Shown: positions 6,401 through 14,688, numbered from the stretch's first letter. The stretch: DNA of 19,572 nucleotides from Bacillota bacterium (GCA_016302925.1 JAEDMR010000013.1:1-19572); one strand, 5' to 3'. Program-made: numbers and translations. The notes: generated by a model not told the origin, from the sequence alone.

Positions 6401-8383
6401 ATGAAGCATGTCGGTATCGTTTTCAAAAACACTGAAAATGCGGACGCCATGGATTATCTGAAAAAATCACTGGAAAATATTTTCGAGGATTATGTAGAGT
6501 TCACGCTGTATTTTACGGAGCTTTTTCAGGAGGATACAGTCCTTCACGAGGATGCGTATTTAATGGAACACGAAGTGCCATTCGAATATCTCCGGCATCA
6601 TGTCAGTGATTATACAGCAATCTATGCACTGGAGCGCAGTTTTCCGAAGGGAAGTCTGGAACAGATCCTCGCCATTCCGGAAAATACCAATGTGCTCGTC
6701 GTCAACGACGGAACCAATTCCTCGAAGGAGCTGGTTGCCACACTTTCCTATCTGAATGTGGGCCACATCAATATGACACCCCTTGACTTTCCGCTGCGGA
6801 ATACCCATGCGTATGACGACTTCTCCGTTGCAATCACCACAGGGGCACCGCAGTATGTCCCGAAGCATATTAAAAATGTGATCGATGTAGGCATTCGACA
6901 GATCAGTTTCAGCACAGTCTACACACTGATGCGTTTTCTGGATCTGGATGTCAACGTGATCAACCGAAACCTGTTTCGACATATCAAGACGCTGGTCGAA
7001 CCGGACACCTCCTATCATGACAACTATATTTTCAGCTATCTGAAAGGGGAAATGCTGGATCACATCGCCAATTCCGGCCCGTATGCCATGCTGCTGGTGG
7101 ACAGCCGCTGCCGTCCCGTTTACGCCAACAAAAAAGCTTTCTCTTTACTCCATGCCGCAGAAATCCGTCACATCAATCTTCTCGATTTTGTTCCGAAAGA
7201 GTTGCTGGAAGAAAGTGAAACAACGTCGGCTATTGTCAGCGTCAACGGCGTCAATTATCACTGTGACAAGTACAGCTTTTCTATCATGGATGAAACCATC
7301 GGCTACTTCATTCTGTTTCAGGACGAAAATGAACTGGAGCTCTACAGCCGCCAGAATGTGCAGAAGGGTTATGTGGCGCGTCATCAGTTCCGGGATATTA
7401 TCCATCAGTCTCAGGTCATGGATGACCTCATTTCAAAGATTTCAAAAATCGCTCCTACAGACTTTACCGTTCTCCTCAGCGGTGAGAGCGGAACCGGAAA
7501 GGAACTGATGGCGCAATCCATTCACAACGGATCTTTCCGGAACAAGGAACCGTTTGTGGCGATCAACTGTGCCGCCCTTCCGGAAAATCTGCTGGAAAGC
7601 GAACTATTCGGCTACGAGCCCGGCGCCTTCACCGGTGCCCGTGAAAAAGGAAAGGTTGGTCTTTTCGAGCAGGCCAATCATGGTACGATTTTCCTCGATG
7701 AAATTGGTGATATTTCTCCGAAGCTGCAGAGCCAGCTGCTGCGTGTCATTCAGGAGAAACAGATCATGCGGCTGGGCGGTGACCGGCTGATGGATGTTGA
7801 TGTCCGGCTGATTACAGCAACCAATAAGGATCTTGCAGAGGCAGTCAGGAAGGGAGAGTTCCGTCAGGACCTGTTCTTCCGTCTCAATGTACTTGCCTTT
7901 TATCTTCCTCCCCTTCGCAACAGAAGAGAAGATATTCCTCTTCTGTTGGAGCATTTCATGGGTGCATCCTATCGTTCCCTGTCCGGCGAGGAACGCCGGA
8001 TATTACTGTCCTATGACTGGCCCGGGAATATCAGAGAAATCGAAAATATCACGGCCTATTATGATGCCCTCAGCTGCCTGCCGGATTACATCTATCAGAA
8101 TTCCTATGCGATGCCTTCCGGCCGGTCTGCAAAAGCTGCAGCCTCTGACCATCTGGAAAAAGTTCTGCTGAAGCTGATTGAAGCCAACACTTCTCTTTCC
8201 CATGGGATCGGACGGACTGCCATGCTGCACTTTCTGCAGGAAAATGCAATCAGCGTCAGCGACAGCAGGCTTCGGAGTATTTTATCTGATCTGGAGCAGC
8301 GGGGTCTTCTGGAAATCGGAAAGGGCCGCGGCGGCACCATGATCACAGATGAAGGAAGAAATTACCTCCACCGTCTCCTCTGA
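6401..8383 (+). CDS. Sigma-54-dependent transcriptional activator (enhancer-binding protein)
   Basis: This 660-residue activator uses ATP hydrolysis to open sigma-54 RNA polymerase complexes. The first 220 or so residues form an N-terminal domain I do not recognise, with alternating strand/helix pattern and a likely ligand-sensing role. A PAS-like segment follows (about 225-315, YAMLLVDSRCRPVYANKKAFSLL). The AAA+ domain is complete: Walker A GESGTGKE (361-368), the sigma-54-contacting GAFTGA loop (408-413), Walker B TIFLDEIG (429-436), RQDLFFRLNV (488-497), LRNRREDIP (505-513) and WPGNIREIEN (540-549). The last 78 residues (ending SRLRSILSDLEQRGLLEIGKGRGG, with wing-like glycines) look like a winged helix rather than the usual Fis-type HTH. 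It is divergent from the peptidase/transporter locus, which has a sigma-54 promoter. That makes it the probable regulator. The inducing ligand is unknown. Confidence 0.93.
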   Translation: MKHVGIVFKNTENADAMDYLKKSLENIFEDYVEFTLYFTELFQEDTVLHEDAYLMEHEVPFEYLRHHVSDYTAIYALERSFPKGSLEQILAIPENTNVLVVNDGTNSSKELVATLSYLNVGHINMTPLDFPLRNTHAYDDFSVAITTGAPQYVPKHIKNVIDVGIRQISFSTVYTLMRFLDLDVNVINRNLFRHIKTLVEPDTSYHDNYIFSYLKGEMLDHIANSGPYAMLLVDSRCRPVYANKKAFSLLHAAEIRHINLLDFVPKELLEESETTSAIVSVNGVNYHCDKYSFSIMDETIGYFILFQDENELELYSRQNVQKGYVARHQFRDIIHQSQVMDDLISKISKIAPTDFTVLLSGESGTGKELMAQSIHNGSFRNKEPFVAINCAALPENLLESELFGYEPGAFTGAREKGKVGLFEQANHGTIFLDEIGDISPKLQSQLLRVIQEKQIMRLGGDRLMDVDVRLITATNKDLAEAVRKGEFRQDLFFRLNVLAFYLPPLRNRREDIPLLLEHFMGASYRSLSGEERRILLSYDWPGNIREIENITAYYDALSCLPDYIYQNSYAMPSGRSAKAAASDHLEKVLLKLIEANTSLSHGIGRTAMLHFLQENAISVSDSRLRSILSDLEQRGLLEIGKGRGGTMITDEGRNYLHRLL

Positions 8384-8400
8384 ATTTCACATCAAAGTAT

Positions 8401-8449
8401 AAAAACCCCCTTCAGCAGCTGCATTCCGCAGCGGGCCCAGGGGGTTTTA
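8401..8449. terminator. Bidirectional terminator between the regulator and rnfB
   Basis: ACCCCCT (8405-8411) pairs with AGGGGGT (8439-8445). An inner GCTGC/GCAGC hairpin lies between the arms, with an A run on the left and a T run on the right. The two genes converge here, so it can end transcription from both sides. Confidence 0.85.
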
Positions 8450-8476
8450 TTTATCTCAGTTTAGAAAGGTTGTCTC

Positions 8477-9358
8477 TTATTCTGCCTTCGGTGCTTCCGC
8501 TTCTGCTGCTGGTGCAGGAGCTTTCGGAGCTGCAGGCGCGGTAGGAGCCGCCGGCTTTCTCTTTGCTCTCATGTTCAGGATTGCGCCGGTAGGGCATTCC
8601 TTCGCACAGAGTCCGCAGTTCTTGCACTTTTCCGGATCAATCATTGCCAGATTATCGGTCACCGTTACAGCCTCAAACTTGCAGGCCTTTTCGCACTTCT
8701 TGCAGCCGATGCAGCCGTTTGCACAGTTCTTTCTGGTAACCGCACCCTTGTCCTTGGAGTTGCACTGTACCACAACTTTATTCTTGGCAGGTGCAATGCG
8801 AATCACGTGGTTCGGGCACTGGTTTGCGCAGATGCCGCAGCCTACGCAGAGTTCACGATTTACAACCGCTACGCCATTACAAACCTGAATTGCACCATAC
8901 GGGCAGGCAGCTGCACAGTCACCCAGTCCCATACAGCCGTAACGGCAGGCAGAGAGACCGCCGAAAAGCTGCTTGGCAGCTGCACAGGTTGACAGTCCCT
9001 GATATTCCATCAGTGTCTTGGCAGCTTCCGCATTTCCGTTACACATTACCACAGCAACCTGAGGTTCTGCAGAACCGGCCTCCACGCCCAGAATTGCAGC
9101 CAGCTTGGCAGCACAGTCTGCACCGCCAACCGGACATTTTGCAGTACCGATGGAAGGGTCCGCTGCAAGAGCGCCTGCATAGTCGTCACAGCCGGCGAAT
9201 CCGCAGGCACCACAGTTTGCGCCCGGAAGTTCCGCTCTCAGATTTGTTACAGTTTCATCTACAGGAACGTAGAAGATTTTGGAAGCAATTGTCAGAATTA
9301 CAGCAAATACAAGACCTACTGCTGCAACCAGTACAACTGGTATTAAAATGTCCATCAT
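8477..9358 (-). CDS. rnfB: Rnf complex iron-sulfur subunit RnfB
   Basis: RnfB accepts electrons from reduced ferredoxin and passes them into the Rnf complex at the cytoplasmic membrane. An N-terminal helix (about 4-26) anchors it. The [4Fe-4S] domain ligands are visible as C49, C52, C57 and C75 (GANCGACGFAGC...CPVGG). Four further ferredoxin-like motifs follow: C138/C142/C148/C152, C171/C174/C177/C181, a Cys-rich group at 212-226 (CANGCIGCKKCEKAC) and C245/C248/C251/C255. This multi-cluster layout is the clostridial form. The last 26 or so residues are an Ala/Pro-rich tail (APTAPAAPKAPAPAAEAEAP) of low complexity. The start is the first ATG of an ATGATG pair, nine bases after AGGAGG. It is the last gene of the operon, 20 bases after rnfA. 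Confidence 0.97.
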   Translation of the reverse strand: MMDILIPVVLVAAVGLVFAVILTIASKIFYVPVDETVTNLRAELPGANCGACGFAGCDDYAGALAADPSIGTAKCPVGGADCAAKLAAILGVEAGSAEPQVAVVMCNGNAEAAKTLMEYQGLSTCAAAKQLFGGLSACRYGCMGLGDCAAACPYGAIQVCNGVAVVNRELCVGCGICANQCPNHVIRIAPAKNKVVVQCNSKDKGAVTRKNCANGCIGCKKCEKACKFEAVTVTDNLAMIDPEKCKNCGLCAKECPTGAILNMRAKRKPAAPTAPAAPKAPAPAAEAEAPKAE

Positions 9359-9378
9359 TTCTCATCGCCTCCTTCTAC

Positions 9379-9951
9379 TTATACTAAACCGCCGAATCCC
9401 ATGAATGCCAGGGACAGCAGAGCAGCAGTAACCAATACGATCGGAGAGCCCTGGAAAGCCTTCGGAACGGCAGGATTGTCATCAATTTTCTTTCTCATGC
9501 CGGAGAAAATCACCATAGCCAGCAGGAAGCCGACACCGGCGCCAAAGGAATTCACCAGAGCCTGAATGTAGTTGTAGCCTTCATCGATGTTGGTGATACA
9601 TACACCCAGTACTGCACAGTTGGTGGTGATCAGCGGAAGGAATACGCCCAGTGCCTTATGCAGGGACGGGATGAACTTCTTCAGCGCCATTTCCACGAAC
9701 TGTACCAGGGAGGCGATTACCAGGATGAATACTATCGTCTGCAGATATCCGATGCCGAAGCTGTCAAGCAGCAGCTGAACCGGCCAGGTTACGGCGGTTG
9801 CCAGTACCATTACGAAAATTACCGCAACGCCCATGCCTACGGAAGAATCCAGTTTCTTGGATACACCAAGGAACGGGCAGATGCCCAGGAACTGAGCCAG
9901 CACATAGTTGTTTACCAGAATCATTCCAAGTATGATAGAAAAGTAACTCAT
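9379..9951 (-). CDS. rnfA: Rnf complex membrane subunit RnfA
   Basis: RnfA is an integral membrane subunit, 190 residues and about six helices, paired with RnfE as an inverted-topology homolog. In this family the two proteins together hold a [2Fe-2S] cluster within the membrane. The expected ligand cysteines are present at C25 (FLGICPFLG) and C112 (TTNCAVLG). The N-terminus MSYFSIILGMILVNNYVLAQFLG is characteristic. The ATG shares one base with the rnfE stop (TAATG at 9953-9949), so translation is coupled. Confidence 0.97.
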   Translation of the reverse strand: MSYFSIILGMILVNNYVLAQFLGICPFLGVSKKLDSSVGMGVAVIFVMVLATAVTWPVQLLLDSFGIGYLQTIVFILVIASLVQFVEMALKKFIPSLHKALGVFLPLITTNCAVLGVCITNIDEGYNYIQALVNSFGAGVGFLLAMVIFSGMRKKIDDNPAVPKAFQGSPIVLVTAALLSLAFMGFGGLV

Positions 9952-10649
9952 TATGCTTCAACTCCTTTCTCCAGTTCTGCAAGACATTTTTCCTGCTGAC
10001 AGATGGACGCCATTGCGCAGCCCTGACAGCCGAAGCTTCCCTTCACGCCTTTACCCTTGGTGAAGAAGTTGATGGCTGCGATGGCACATGCATAGATGAA
10101 GAATCCGCCAGGAGCCAGCGCGATGATCATCATCGGGTGTTCGCTCATCCAAGGAAGTGCAAATCCGAAGATGGTTCCTGCTCCGATCAGTTCTCTGACA
10201 GCACCCATTACGGTCAGGGACAGGGTAAAACCGATACCCATACCGATGCCATCCAGTGCAGAGTCAACCACACCATTCTTGGAAGCGAACATTTCCGCTC
10301 TTCCCAGGATGATACAGTTTACTACGATCAGCGGGATAAACAGGCCCAGTGAATCGTACAGGGTAGGAACGAAGGCCTGCAGTACGAACTGAACCACAGT
10401 TACGAAACCTGCAATGACGACAATATAGCACGGAATTCTTACTTTATCCGGAATAATCTTCGCCAGCAGGGAAATTACGATATTGGAGCAGATTAATACT
10501 GCCATGGCGGAAACGCCCATACCTGCACCGTTTAATGCAGAGCTGGTGGTTGCCAGCGTCGGGCAGGTACCCAGAAGCAGCACCAGGTTCGGGTTCTCCT
10601 TGATGATGCCCTTCGTCAGGATGGCTAATTTACTTGCTTTCTTTTCCAT
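9951..10649 (-). CDS. rnfE: Rnf complex membrane subunit RnfE
   Basis: RnfE is the membrane partner of RnfA, 232 residues with about six helices. Family marks are ENPNLVLLLGTCPTLA with C29, VNCIILGRAE with C112, and the MGIGFTLSLTVMGAVRELIG block. C29 and C112 are the expected ligands of the [2Fe-2S] cluster shared with RnfA. A cytoplasmic-side tail carries four cysteines (208, 211, 217, 222; CQGCAMASICQQEKC). These could bind a metal or further cluster, though nothing in the sequence proves this. It is coupled to rnfG upstream and rnfA downstream through TAATG overlaps. Confidence 0.97.
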   Translation of the reverse strand: MEKKASKLAILTKGIIKENPNLVLLLGTCPTLATTSSALNGAGMGVSAMAVLICSNIVISLLAKIIPDKVRIPCYIVVIAGFVTVVQFVLQAFVPTLYDSLGLFIPLIVVNCIILGRAEMFASKNGVVDSALDGIGMGIGFTLSLTVMGAVRELIGAGTIFGFALPWMSEHPMMIIALAPGGFFIYACAIAAINFFTKGKGVKGSFGCQGCAMASICQQEKCLAELEKGVEA

Positions 10650-11218
10650 TAGTTAGCACCTCCCATAGCTTTGAATTGTTCCAGTGCTGCACAGACACCA
10701 TAGTGAACAGCATTGGAGGAAATGCTGGCGCCGCTGACATGGGTCACATTCGGGTCACCCTTGGCAGTGGTATCGGCATATTCCGTCATGCCCTTATACT
10801 GTTCCAGGTAAGCAGGGTCATGCGCCTTGGTTCCCAGACCCGGCGTATCTCCGTGTGCAGTTACCTTCACACCTGTAACGGCTCCATTGGCATCAATACC
10901 AACCATTTCTGTAAGCAGACCGCCGAAGGATTTGGTCTTTACGGTTACGACCACGCCGCTGCCATTGTCAGCAGTATAGACTTCCTCAACGAATACCTTG
11001 CCCGGATCCATTTCAACCATTTCCCCTTCATATGCGGTGAAGGTGTCCGCTGCAGGCAGCAGTTCCGCTCTTGCAGCGTTTGCGGTTGCAATGGCGTTTT
11101 CTTCAATAATCGGTGCAGTAACGGAATTTACAAATGCCAGGGCAAAGGTCACGACCAGGCAGATGGCTACCAGTACGACAACAGGTGCAATATATTCTTT
11201 ATATGTATTACTTTTCAT
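10649..11218 (-). CDS. rnfG: Rnf complex FMN-carrying subunit RnfG
   Basis: RnfG is a single-helix protein (helix about 10-31) whose extracytoplasmic FMN-binding domain normally carries covalently linked FMN added by ApbE. The domain features are GGLLTEMVGID, the HGDTPGLGTK block (122-131) and the attachment region. The attachment motif here reads VTHVSGASIS (158-167), so the acceptor would be Ser165 rather than the usual Thr, and the Asp usually seen before it is absent. I chose the ATG at 11218 (189 residues). GGAGGT, located within the rnfD 3' end, lies six bases before it, and the protein then starts at MKSNTYKEYIAP. A longer frame from 11260 would run inside rnfD. The gene overlaps the rnfD 3' end by 11 bases. 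Confidence 0.95.
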   Translation of the reverse strand: MKSNTYKEYIAPVVVLVAICLVVTFALAFVNSVTAPIIEENAIATANAARAELLPAADTFTAYEGEMVEMDPGKVFVEEVYTADNGSGVVVTVKTKSFGGLLTEMVGIDANGAVTGVKVTAHGDTPGLGTKAHDPAYLEQYKGMTEYADTTAKGDPNVTHVSGASISSNAVHYGVCAALEQFKAMGGAN

Positions 11219-12185
11219 TTTTTGCACCTCCATACATTCTCTTCTGACAGAAGTCTTCAATCAGCGGAGTCAGGCAGTTCATAATCAGAATGGAGAAGGA
11301 TACGCCTTCCGGGTACTGACCCCACAGACGGATGATCATGGTCAGCAGACCGCAGCCTACGCCGAAGATTACTTTTCCCAGCGGCAGGAGCGGAGTGGTA
11401 ACGTAGTCGGTTGCCATAAAGAAAGCACCCAGCATTACGCCGCCGGCCAGTACGTGGAAGATCGCCATATTCAGAGCGCTTCCATCTCCGGTTGCTGCAT
11501 AATAGATAAATGCAAATACAAATACGGTACCGATAAAGCATGCCGGGATAATCGGGCTGATAATCTTCTTCCAGATCAGGAACAGACCGCCGATGAGCAG
11601 TGCGATGGCACTGACTTCACCCATGGATCCGCCGATCACACCCAGGAACATCATCATGTTGCTTGGCAGCTCGCCGCCGCCTTCTGCCAGAATGCCCAGC
11701 GGAGTTGCTCCGGTGGCTGCATCCGCGTGCAGCGGGTTTGGTACAGGCCAGGTGGTCATTTCCGTTGCGAAGGAAATGAACAGAACGATTCTGGCAGTGA
11801 TTGCCGGATTTACGATGTTCTTGCCGATGCCGCCAAACAGTTGCTTTACCACGATGATGGCCACGAAGCAGCCTACGATGGCAATCCAGAATGGCAGGCC
11901 GGATGGTACGTTGAATGCAATCAGCATACCGGTCAGAGCAGCAGAGAGATCTCCGACTGTCTGTGTCTTTTTCATCAGTTTGTTATATACCCATTCAAAG
12001 AACATGCTGGCTGCGATGCAGACAACTGTAAGAATGAGTGCTCTGAATCCGAACACCCAAATGCTGACCAGCAGAGACGGAACCAGAGCCAGGATAACCA
12101 TGGCCATGGTTCTGGAAGTGTCCAGATTGGTCACAATATGCGGTGCGGACGATACAACCAAGTTGCTGTAAGTCTTCTTTTCCAT
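11208..12185 (-). CDS. rnfD: Rnf complex membrane flavoprotein RnfD
   Basis: RnfD is a polytopic membrane subunit (325 residues) related to NqrB, which carries covalent FMN and is linked to ion translocation. The flavinylation motif is intact: DAATGAT with Thr161 as the expected acceptor, within PVPNPLHADAATGATPLGI. Other family features are SSAPHI near the N-terminus (12-17), VGDLSAALTGMLIAFNVP (77-94) and GGIGKNIVNPA (118-128). The ATG shares a base with the rnfC stop (TAATG, 12187-12183). Confidence 0.97.
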   Translation of the reverse strand: MEKKTYSNLVVSSAPHIVTNLDTSRTMAMVILALVPSLLVSIWVFGFRALILTVVCIAASMFFEWVYNKLMKKTQTVGDLSAALTGMLIAFNVPSGLPFWIAIVGCFVAIIVVKQLFGGIGKNIVNPAITARIVLFISFATEMTTWPVPNPLHADAATGATPLGILAEGGGELPSNMMMFLGVIGGSMGEVSAIALLIGGLFLIWKKIISPIIPACFIGTVFVFAFIYYAATGDGSALNMAIFHVLAGGVMLGAFFMATDYVTTPLLPLGKVIFGVGCGLLTMIIRLWGQYPEGVSFSILIMNCLTPLIEDFCQKRMYGGAKNEK

Positions 12186-13495
12186 TACTTAATTCCAGCC
12201 TCCTTTACTACCGCCTTTCCAAGCTTGTTCATGAAGCCCAGAGGTCTTCTTGCAGGGCAGATGTAGGAGCAGCTGCCGCATTCCATACACTGCATCACCT
12301 TCAGATCGCTCAGCGCCTGTGCATCTCTTCTTTCATAGGCAGCAGCCAGTGCGGTCGGCAGCAGTTTGAACGGACATGCGTTGTGGCATCTGCCGCAGTT
12401 GATGCATGCGGTTTCTTCCTTGACCATGGACTGTGCTTTGGAGAATGCCAGAATGGCGTTGTTGTTCTTTACGATCGGCATTTCGTCGGAGAAGATGGCT
12501 CTGCCCATCATCGGTCCGCCCATCAGGATCTTTCTCGGTTCCTGCTTGTAGCCGCCGCAGAATCCGATCACATCATTTATCATGGTGCCGATCGGTGCAA
12601 TCACGTTTTTCGGCGTTGCAACCGCATCGCCGTCAACGGTCATTCTCTTCTGAACCAGAGGCATTCCGGTTCTGAAATACTGCCCGACAAATGCGATAGT
12701 GGTTACATTGGACAGGATGATGCCCAGGTCGGCAGGCAGAACACCGGCGTTCATGGTCTTTCCGGTGATTTCATATACCAGAACTCTTTCTGCGCCCTTC
12801 GGATATCTGGCCTGCAGCTTGAAGGTCTTAATGTTGGTGATTCCTTTTTCCGCCAGCAGTTTATCCAGATGCTCGATGGCATCTATCTTGTTTTCTTCGA
12901 TACCGATGAAGCCTTCATCCAGGCCGATGTACTTCATAACCAGCTGGCAGCCTGCAATCAGATCCTCGGCATCTTCCAGCATCAGACGATGGTCAGACGT
13001 GATAAACGGTTCACATTCCGCTGCATTGACAATCAGCGTATGTACATCATCGATATTCTTCGGGTTAAATTTGATGTGTGTCGGGAAGGAAGCGCCGCCC
13101 AGACCAACCAGTCCGCTTGCCCGGATCGCCTTGACGAATTCCGGCAGATCATTTGCAGTCGGTACTTCAATTCCTTCATAGATTTCCTGTTTCTTATCCG
13201 TCTCAATCACGACCAGCGTGTCATTTCCACCGGATGCGGAACGCTGCTCTTCAATCCCGGTCACAGTGCCGGAAACGCTGGAGTGGATCGGTGCACTGAC
13301 GAACGCATCGGTATCGCCAAGAAGCTGTCCTACTTTGACATAATCTCCTTTTTGAACTAAAGGTTTGCAAGGTGCTCCAATATGCTGAGACATGGAAATT
13401 TTTACGACATCAGGTATAGGCATTACTTCGGTCGCACAACCAGCAGTGTGCTTGTAATGACTTACATGAATGCTCTGTAAATGCTTTTGACTCAT
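12185..13495 (-). CDS. rnfC: Rnf complex NADH-oxidoreductase subunit RnfC
   Basis: RnfC is the peripheral cytoplasmic subunit that exchanges electrons with NAD(H). An N-terminal sandwich domain (about 45-100, GDYVKVGQLLG and SAPIHSSVSGTV) is followed by a glycine-rich nucleotide/FMN site (GLGGASFPTHIKF, 131-143), NAAECEPFITSDHRLM (157-172) and a SLBB-like region. Two [4Fe-4S] motifs end the protein, C364/C367/C370/C374 and C403/C406/C409/C413. The length of 436 is normal for clostridial RnfC. The ATG at 13495 follows AAGGAAGG at about 13512-13505. As the first gene of rnfCDGEAB it carries the operon promoter upstream. The complex couples ferredoxin oxidation and NAD+ reduction to Na+ or H+ export. 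Which ion is used cannot be told from this sequence by eye. Confidence 0.97.
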   Translation of the reverse strand: MSQKHLQSIHVSHYKHTAGCATEVMPIPDVVKISMSQHIGAPCKPLVQKGDYVKVGQLLGDTDAFVSAPIHSSVSGTVTGIEEQRSASGGNDTLVVIETDKKQEIYEGIEVPTANDLPEFVKAIRASGLVGLGGASFPTHIKFNPKNIDDVHTLIVNAAECEPFITSDHRLMLEDAEDLIAGCQLVMKYIGLDEGFIGIEENKIDAIEHLDKLLAEKGITNIKTFKLQARYPKGAERVLVYEITGKTMNAGVLPADLGIILSNVTTIAFVGQYFRTGMPLVQKRMTVDGDAVATPKNVIAPIGTMINDVIGFCGGYKQEPRKILMGGPMMGRAIFSDEMPIVKNNNAILAFSKAQSMVKEETACINCGRCHNACPFKLLPTALAAAYERRDAQALSDLKVMQCMECGSCSYICPARRPLGFMNKLGKAVVKEAGIK

Positions 13496-13536
13496 TTGCT
13501 GAGACCTTCCTTTCTAAATTTTATACAAAATCATAC

Positions 13537-13565
13537 GTTATATATTATACAACAAGCCCTTTCAA
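13537..13565 (-). promoter_or_regulatory. Sigma-70 promoter of the rnf operon
   Basis: On the minus strand TTGAAA (13565-13560) is followed by a 17-base spacer and TATAAC (13542-13537). The start would be near 13530, giving a leader of about 35 bases. A second TATAAT lies within the spacer but has no -35 at a proper distance. Confidence 0.65.
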
Positions 13566-13725
13566 AAATCATTAAAAAAATTTATTTTTAGCAGTAGTTT
13601 TGTCGATAATTCCGATTTATTTACTTCTTATTTCCTTGCAGAAATGCAGTATTGCATTTTTCTCCTTCTTTTTTCTTCATGTTTCATGCCAAAATGCATT
13701 TCTCCAGTCTTTCCACCCAAAAGTG
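13566..13725. other. Gene-free AT-rich region with repeated ATGCAT palindromes
   Basis: Together with the rnf promoter and leader this is part of a 320-base gap between rnfC and the dehydrogenase gene. It holds an inverted repeat AAATGCA-GTAT-TGCATTT (13642-13659) and a perfect 10-base palindrome AAATGCATTT (13692-13701) built from the same arms, 46 bases apart centre to centre. I see no coding region in it. The palindromes could be operators for the rnf promoter, about 120 and 165 bases upstream of its start, or simple AT-rich chance. Confidence 0.4.
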
Positions 13726-13748
13726 CCAGCCGGAACCGGTCCGGCTGG
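13726..13748 (-). terminator. Hairpin terminator after the dehydrogenase gene
   Basis: CCAGCCGGA (13726-13734) pairs perfectly with TCCGGCTGG (13740-13748) around a five-base loop. On the minus strand it is followed by CACTTTTG, a short T tract. It lies 67 bases after the stop at 13816. The T tract is weak, so termination may be partial. Confidence 0.6.
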
Positions 13749-13815
13749 TAAAAGTTCTTTGTTTTCTGTTGCTGTCAGACGCCCGCTCTTTCATCCCCGC
13801 TGTTTCAGCCTGCGT

Positions 13816-14675
13816 TTACTTTTCGCTGTAATCATAAAATCCCTTGCCGGATTTGCGGCCGTATTCTCCCTTGCCGTAGTGCACTGCCAGGCAGGCTGCC
13901 GGGAGATCTTCCTTCTTTCCGGATGCCTTGAATTTTTCCATATACACATTGTATTCCAGGTCGATTCCGGTCATATCCTGTGTTTCCAGAGGTCCCATGG
14001 AATGTCCCAGTGCACCCTTCACCGCTTTATCGATATCCTCCGGGGAAGCGATTCCCATATCCACCAGGTAGCAGGCTTCTCTGGTCAGGGAGCTGAAAAT
14101 GCGGTTCACAACGAAACCATAGATTTCCTTTTCAATCTTCACCGGCGTCTTTCCGATGGATTCCACGAATGCAAAAGCGGTGTCAAAGGTCTCCTGCGAT
14201 ACATGCGGTCCTTTTACCACTTCCACAATCTTCATCACCAGCGCCGGATTGAAGAAGTGCACATTGATTACCTTGCTCGGATCCTTCACCGCATCTGCAA
14301 ACCGTGAGCTGACGATATAGGAGCTGTTGCTGGCGAAAATGCAGCGATCCGGCGTCAGGCCGTCCAGCTGCTTCAGCACCGCTTTCTTTACGTCGACCTT
14401 GTCTGATACAGCTTCCAGCACCAGATCTGTATCCTTGGTGGCAAGCTGAATATCTGTGGAAAATACCAGCCGTTCCTGAATTTCTTCTGCGGCATCTGCT
14501 TCCATTTTTCCTTTTGCGACTCTCTTTTCAAACCAGTCCTTTGAAAAAGCTGCGGCCTTCTCCACCATGTCTGCACTGATATCATAGCAGACCACGTCAT
14601 ATCCATGAATCGCAATCTGCATGGCGATCTGATTTCCCATGATTCCGGCTCCGACTACTGCTACTTTTTTATCAT
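13816..14675 (-). CDS. 3-hydroxyacyl-CoA (3-hydroxybutyryl-CoA type) dehydrogenase with a frameshifted start
   Basis: This NAD(P)-dependent enzyme interconverts 3-hydroxyacyl-CoA and 3-oxoacyl-CoA, a step in butyrate-type fermentation. It has the Rossmann motif VAVVGAGIMG, then ASNSSYIVSS, the catalytic-His block HFFNPALVMKIVEVV, GFVVNRIFSS, and the C-terminal MGPLETQDMTGIDLE and YGRKSGKGFYDYSE. The expected length is about 286 residues. The start is the problem. GGAGGG (14688-14683) is seven bases from an ATG at 14675, but that ATG reads M-I-K-K-stop, because the A6 tract at 14670-14665 puts it one base out of frame. Adding one A, or a -1 slip at A AAA AAG, gives MIKKVAVVGAGIMG, as expected for the family. 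In-frame ATGs at 14718 and 14796 lie upstream of the predicted sigma-54 transcript start. So the frame is broken by error or mutation, or recoded. Some residues diverge from classic Hbd (ASNSSYIVSS for ASNTSSLSIT), so the substrate may differ. Confidence 0.85.
14665..14671 (-). other. A AAA AAG-type slippery tract at dehydrogenase codons 2-4
   Basis: After the ATG at 14675 the codons are ATA AAA AAG TAG. The A6 run (14670-14665) plus the following G forms A AAA AAG in the correct phase for a -1 slip just before the TAG. The same string would arise from loss of one A from ATA AAA AAA GTA, so its presence alone does not prove recoding. Confidence 0.55.
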
Positions 14676-14682
14676 CTCTATA

Positions 14683-14688
14683 CCCTCC
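14683..14688 (-). promoter_or_regulatory. Ribosome binding site pointing to the frameshifted dehydrogenase start
   Basis: GGAGGG lies seven bases before the ATG at 14675-14673. It is the only strong ribosome site in the leader, and no in-frame start codon follows it before the Rossmann motif. Confidence 0.75.

Noticed and set aside
10998..12266. Long plus-strand open frame (422 codons) opposite rnfG and rnfD
   Set aside because: Its composition (His/Gln/Asp-rich) is typical of an antisense shadow, and it crosses two certain genes.
13514..13532. AT-rich inverted repeat ATTTT-GTAT-AAAAT in the rnf leader as a CodY-type box
   Set aside because: Its arm spacing does not fit the CodY consensus, and such repeats are common in AT-rich leaders.
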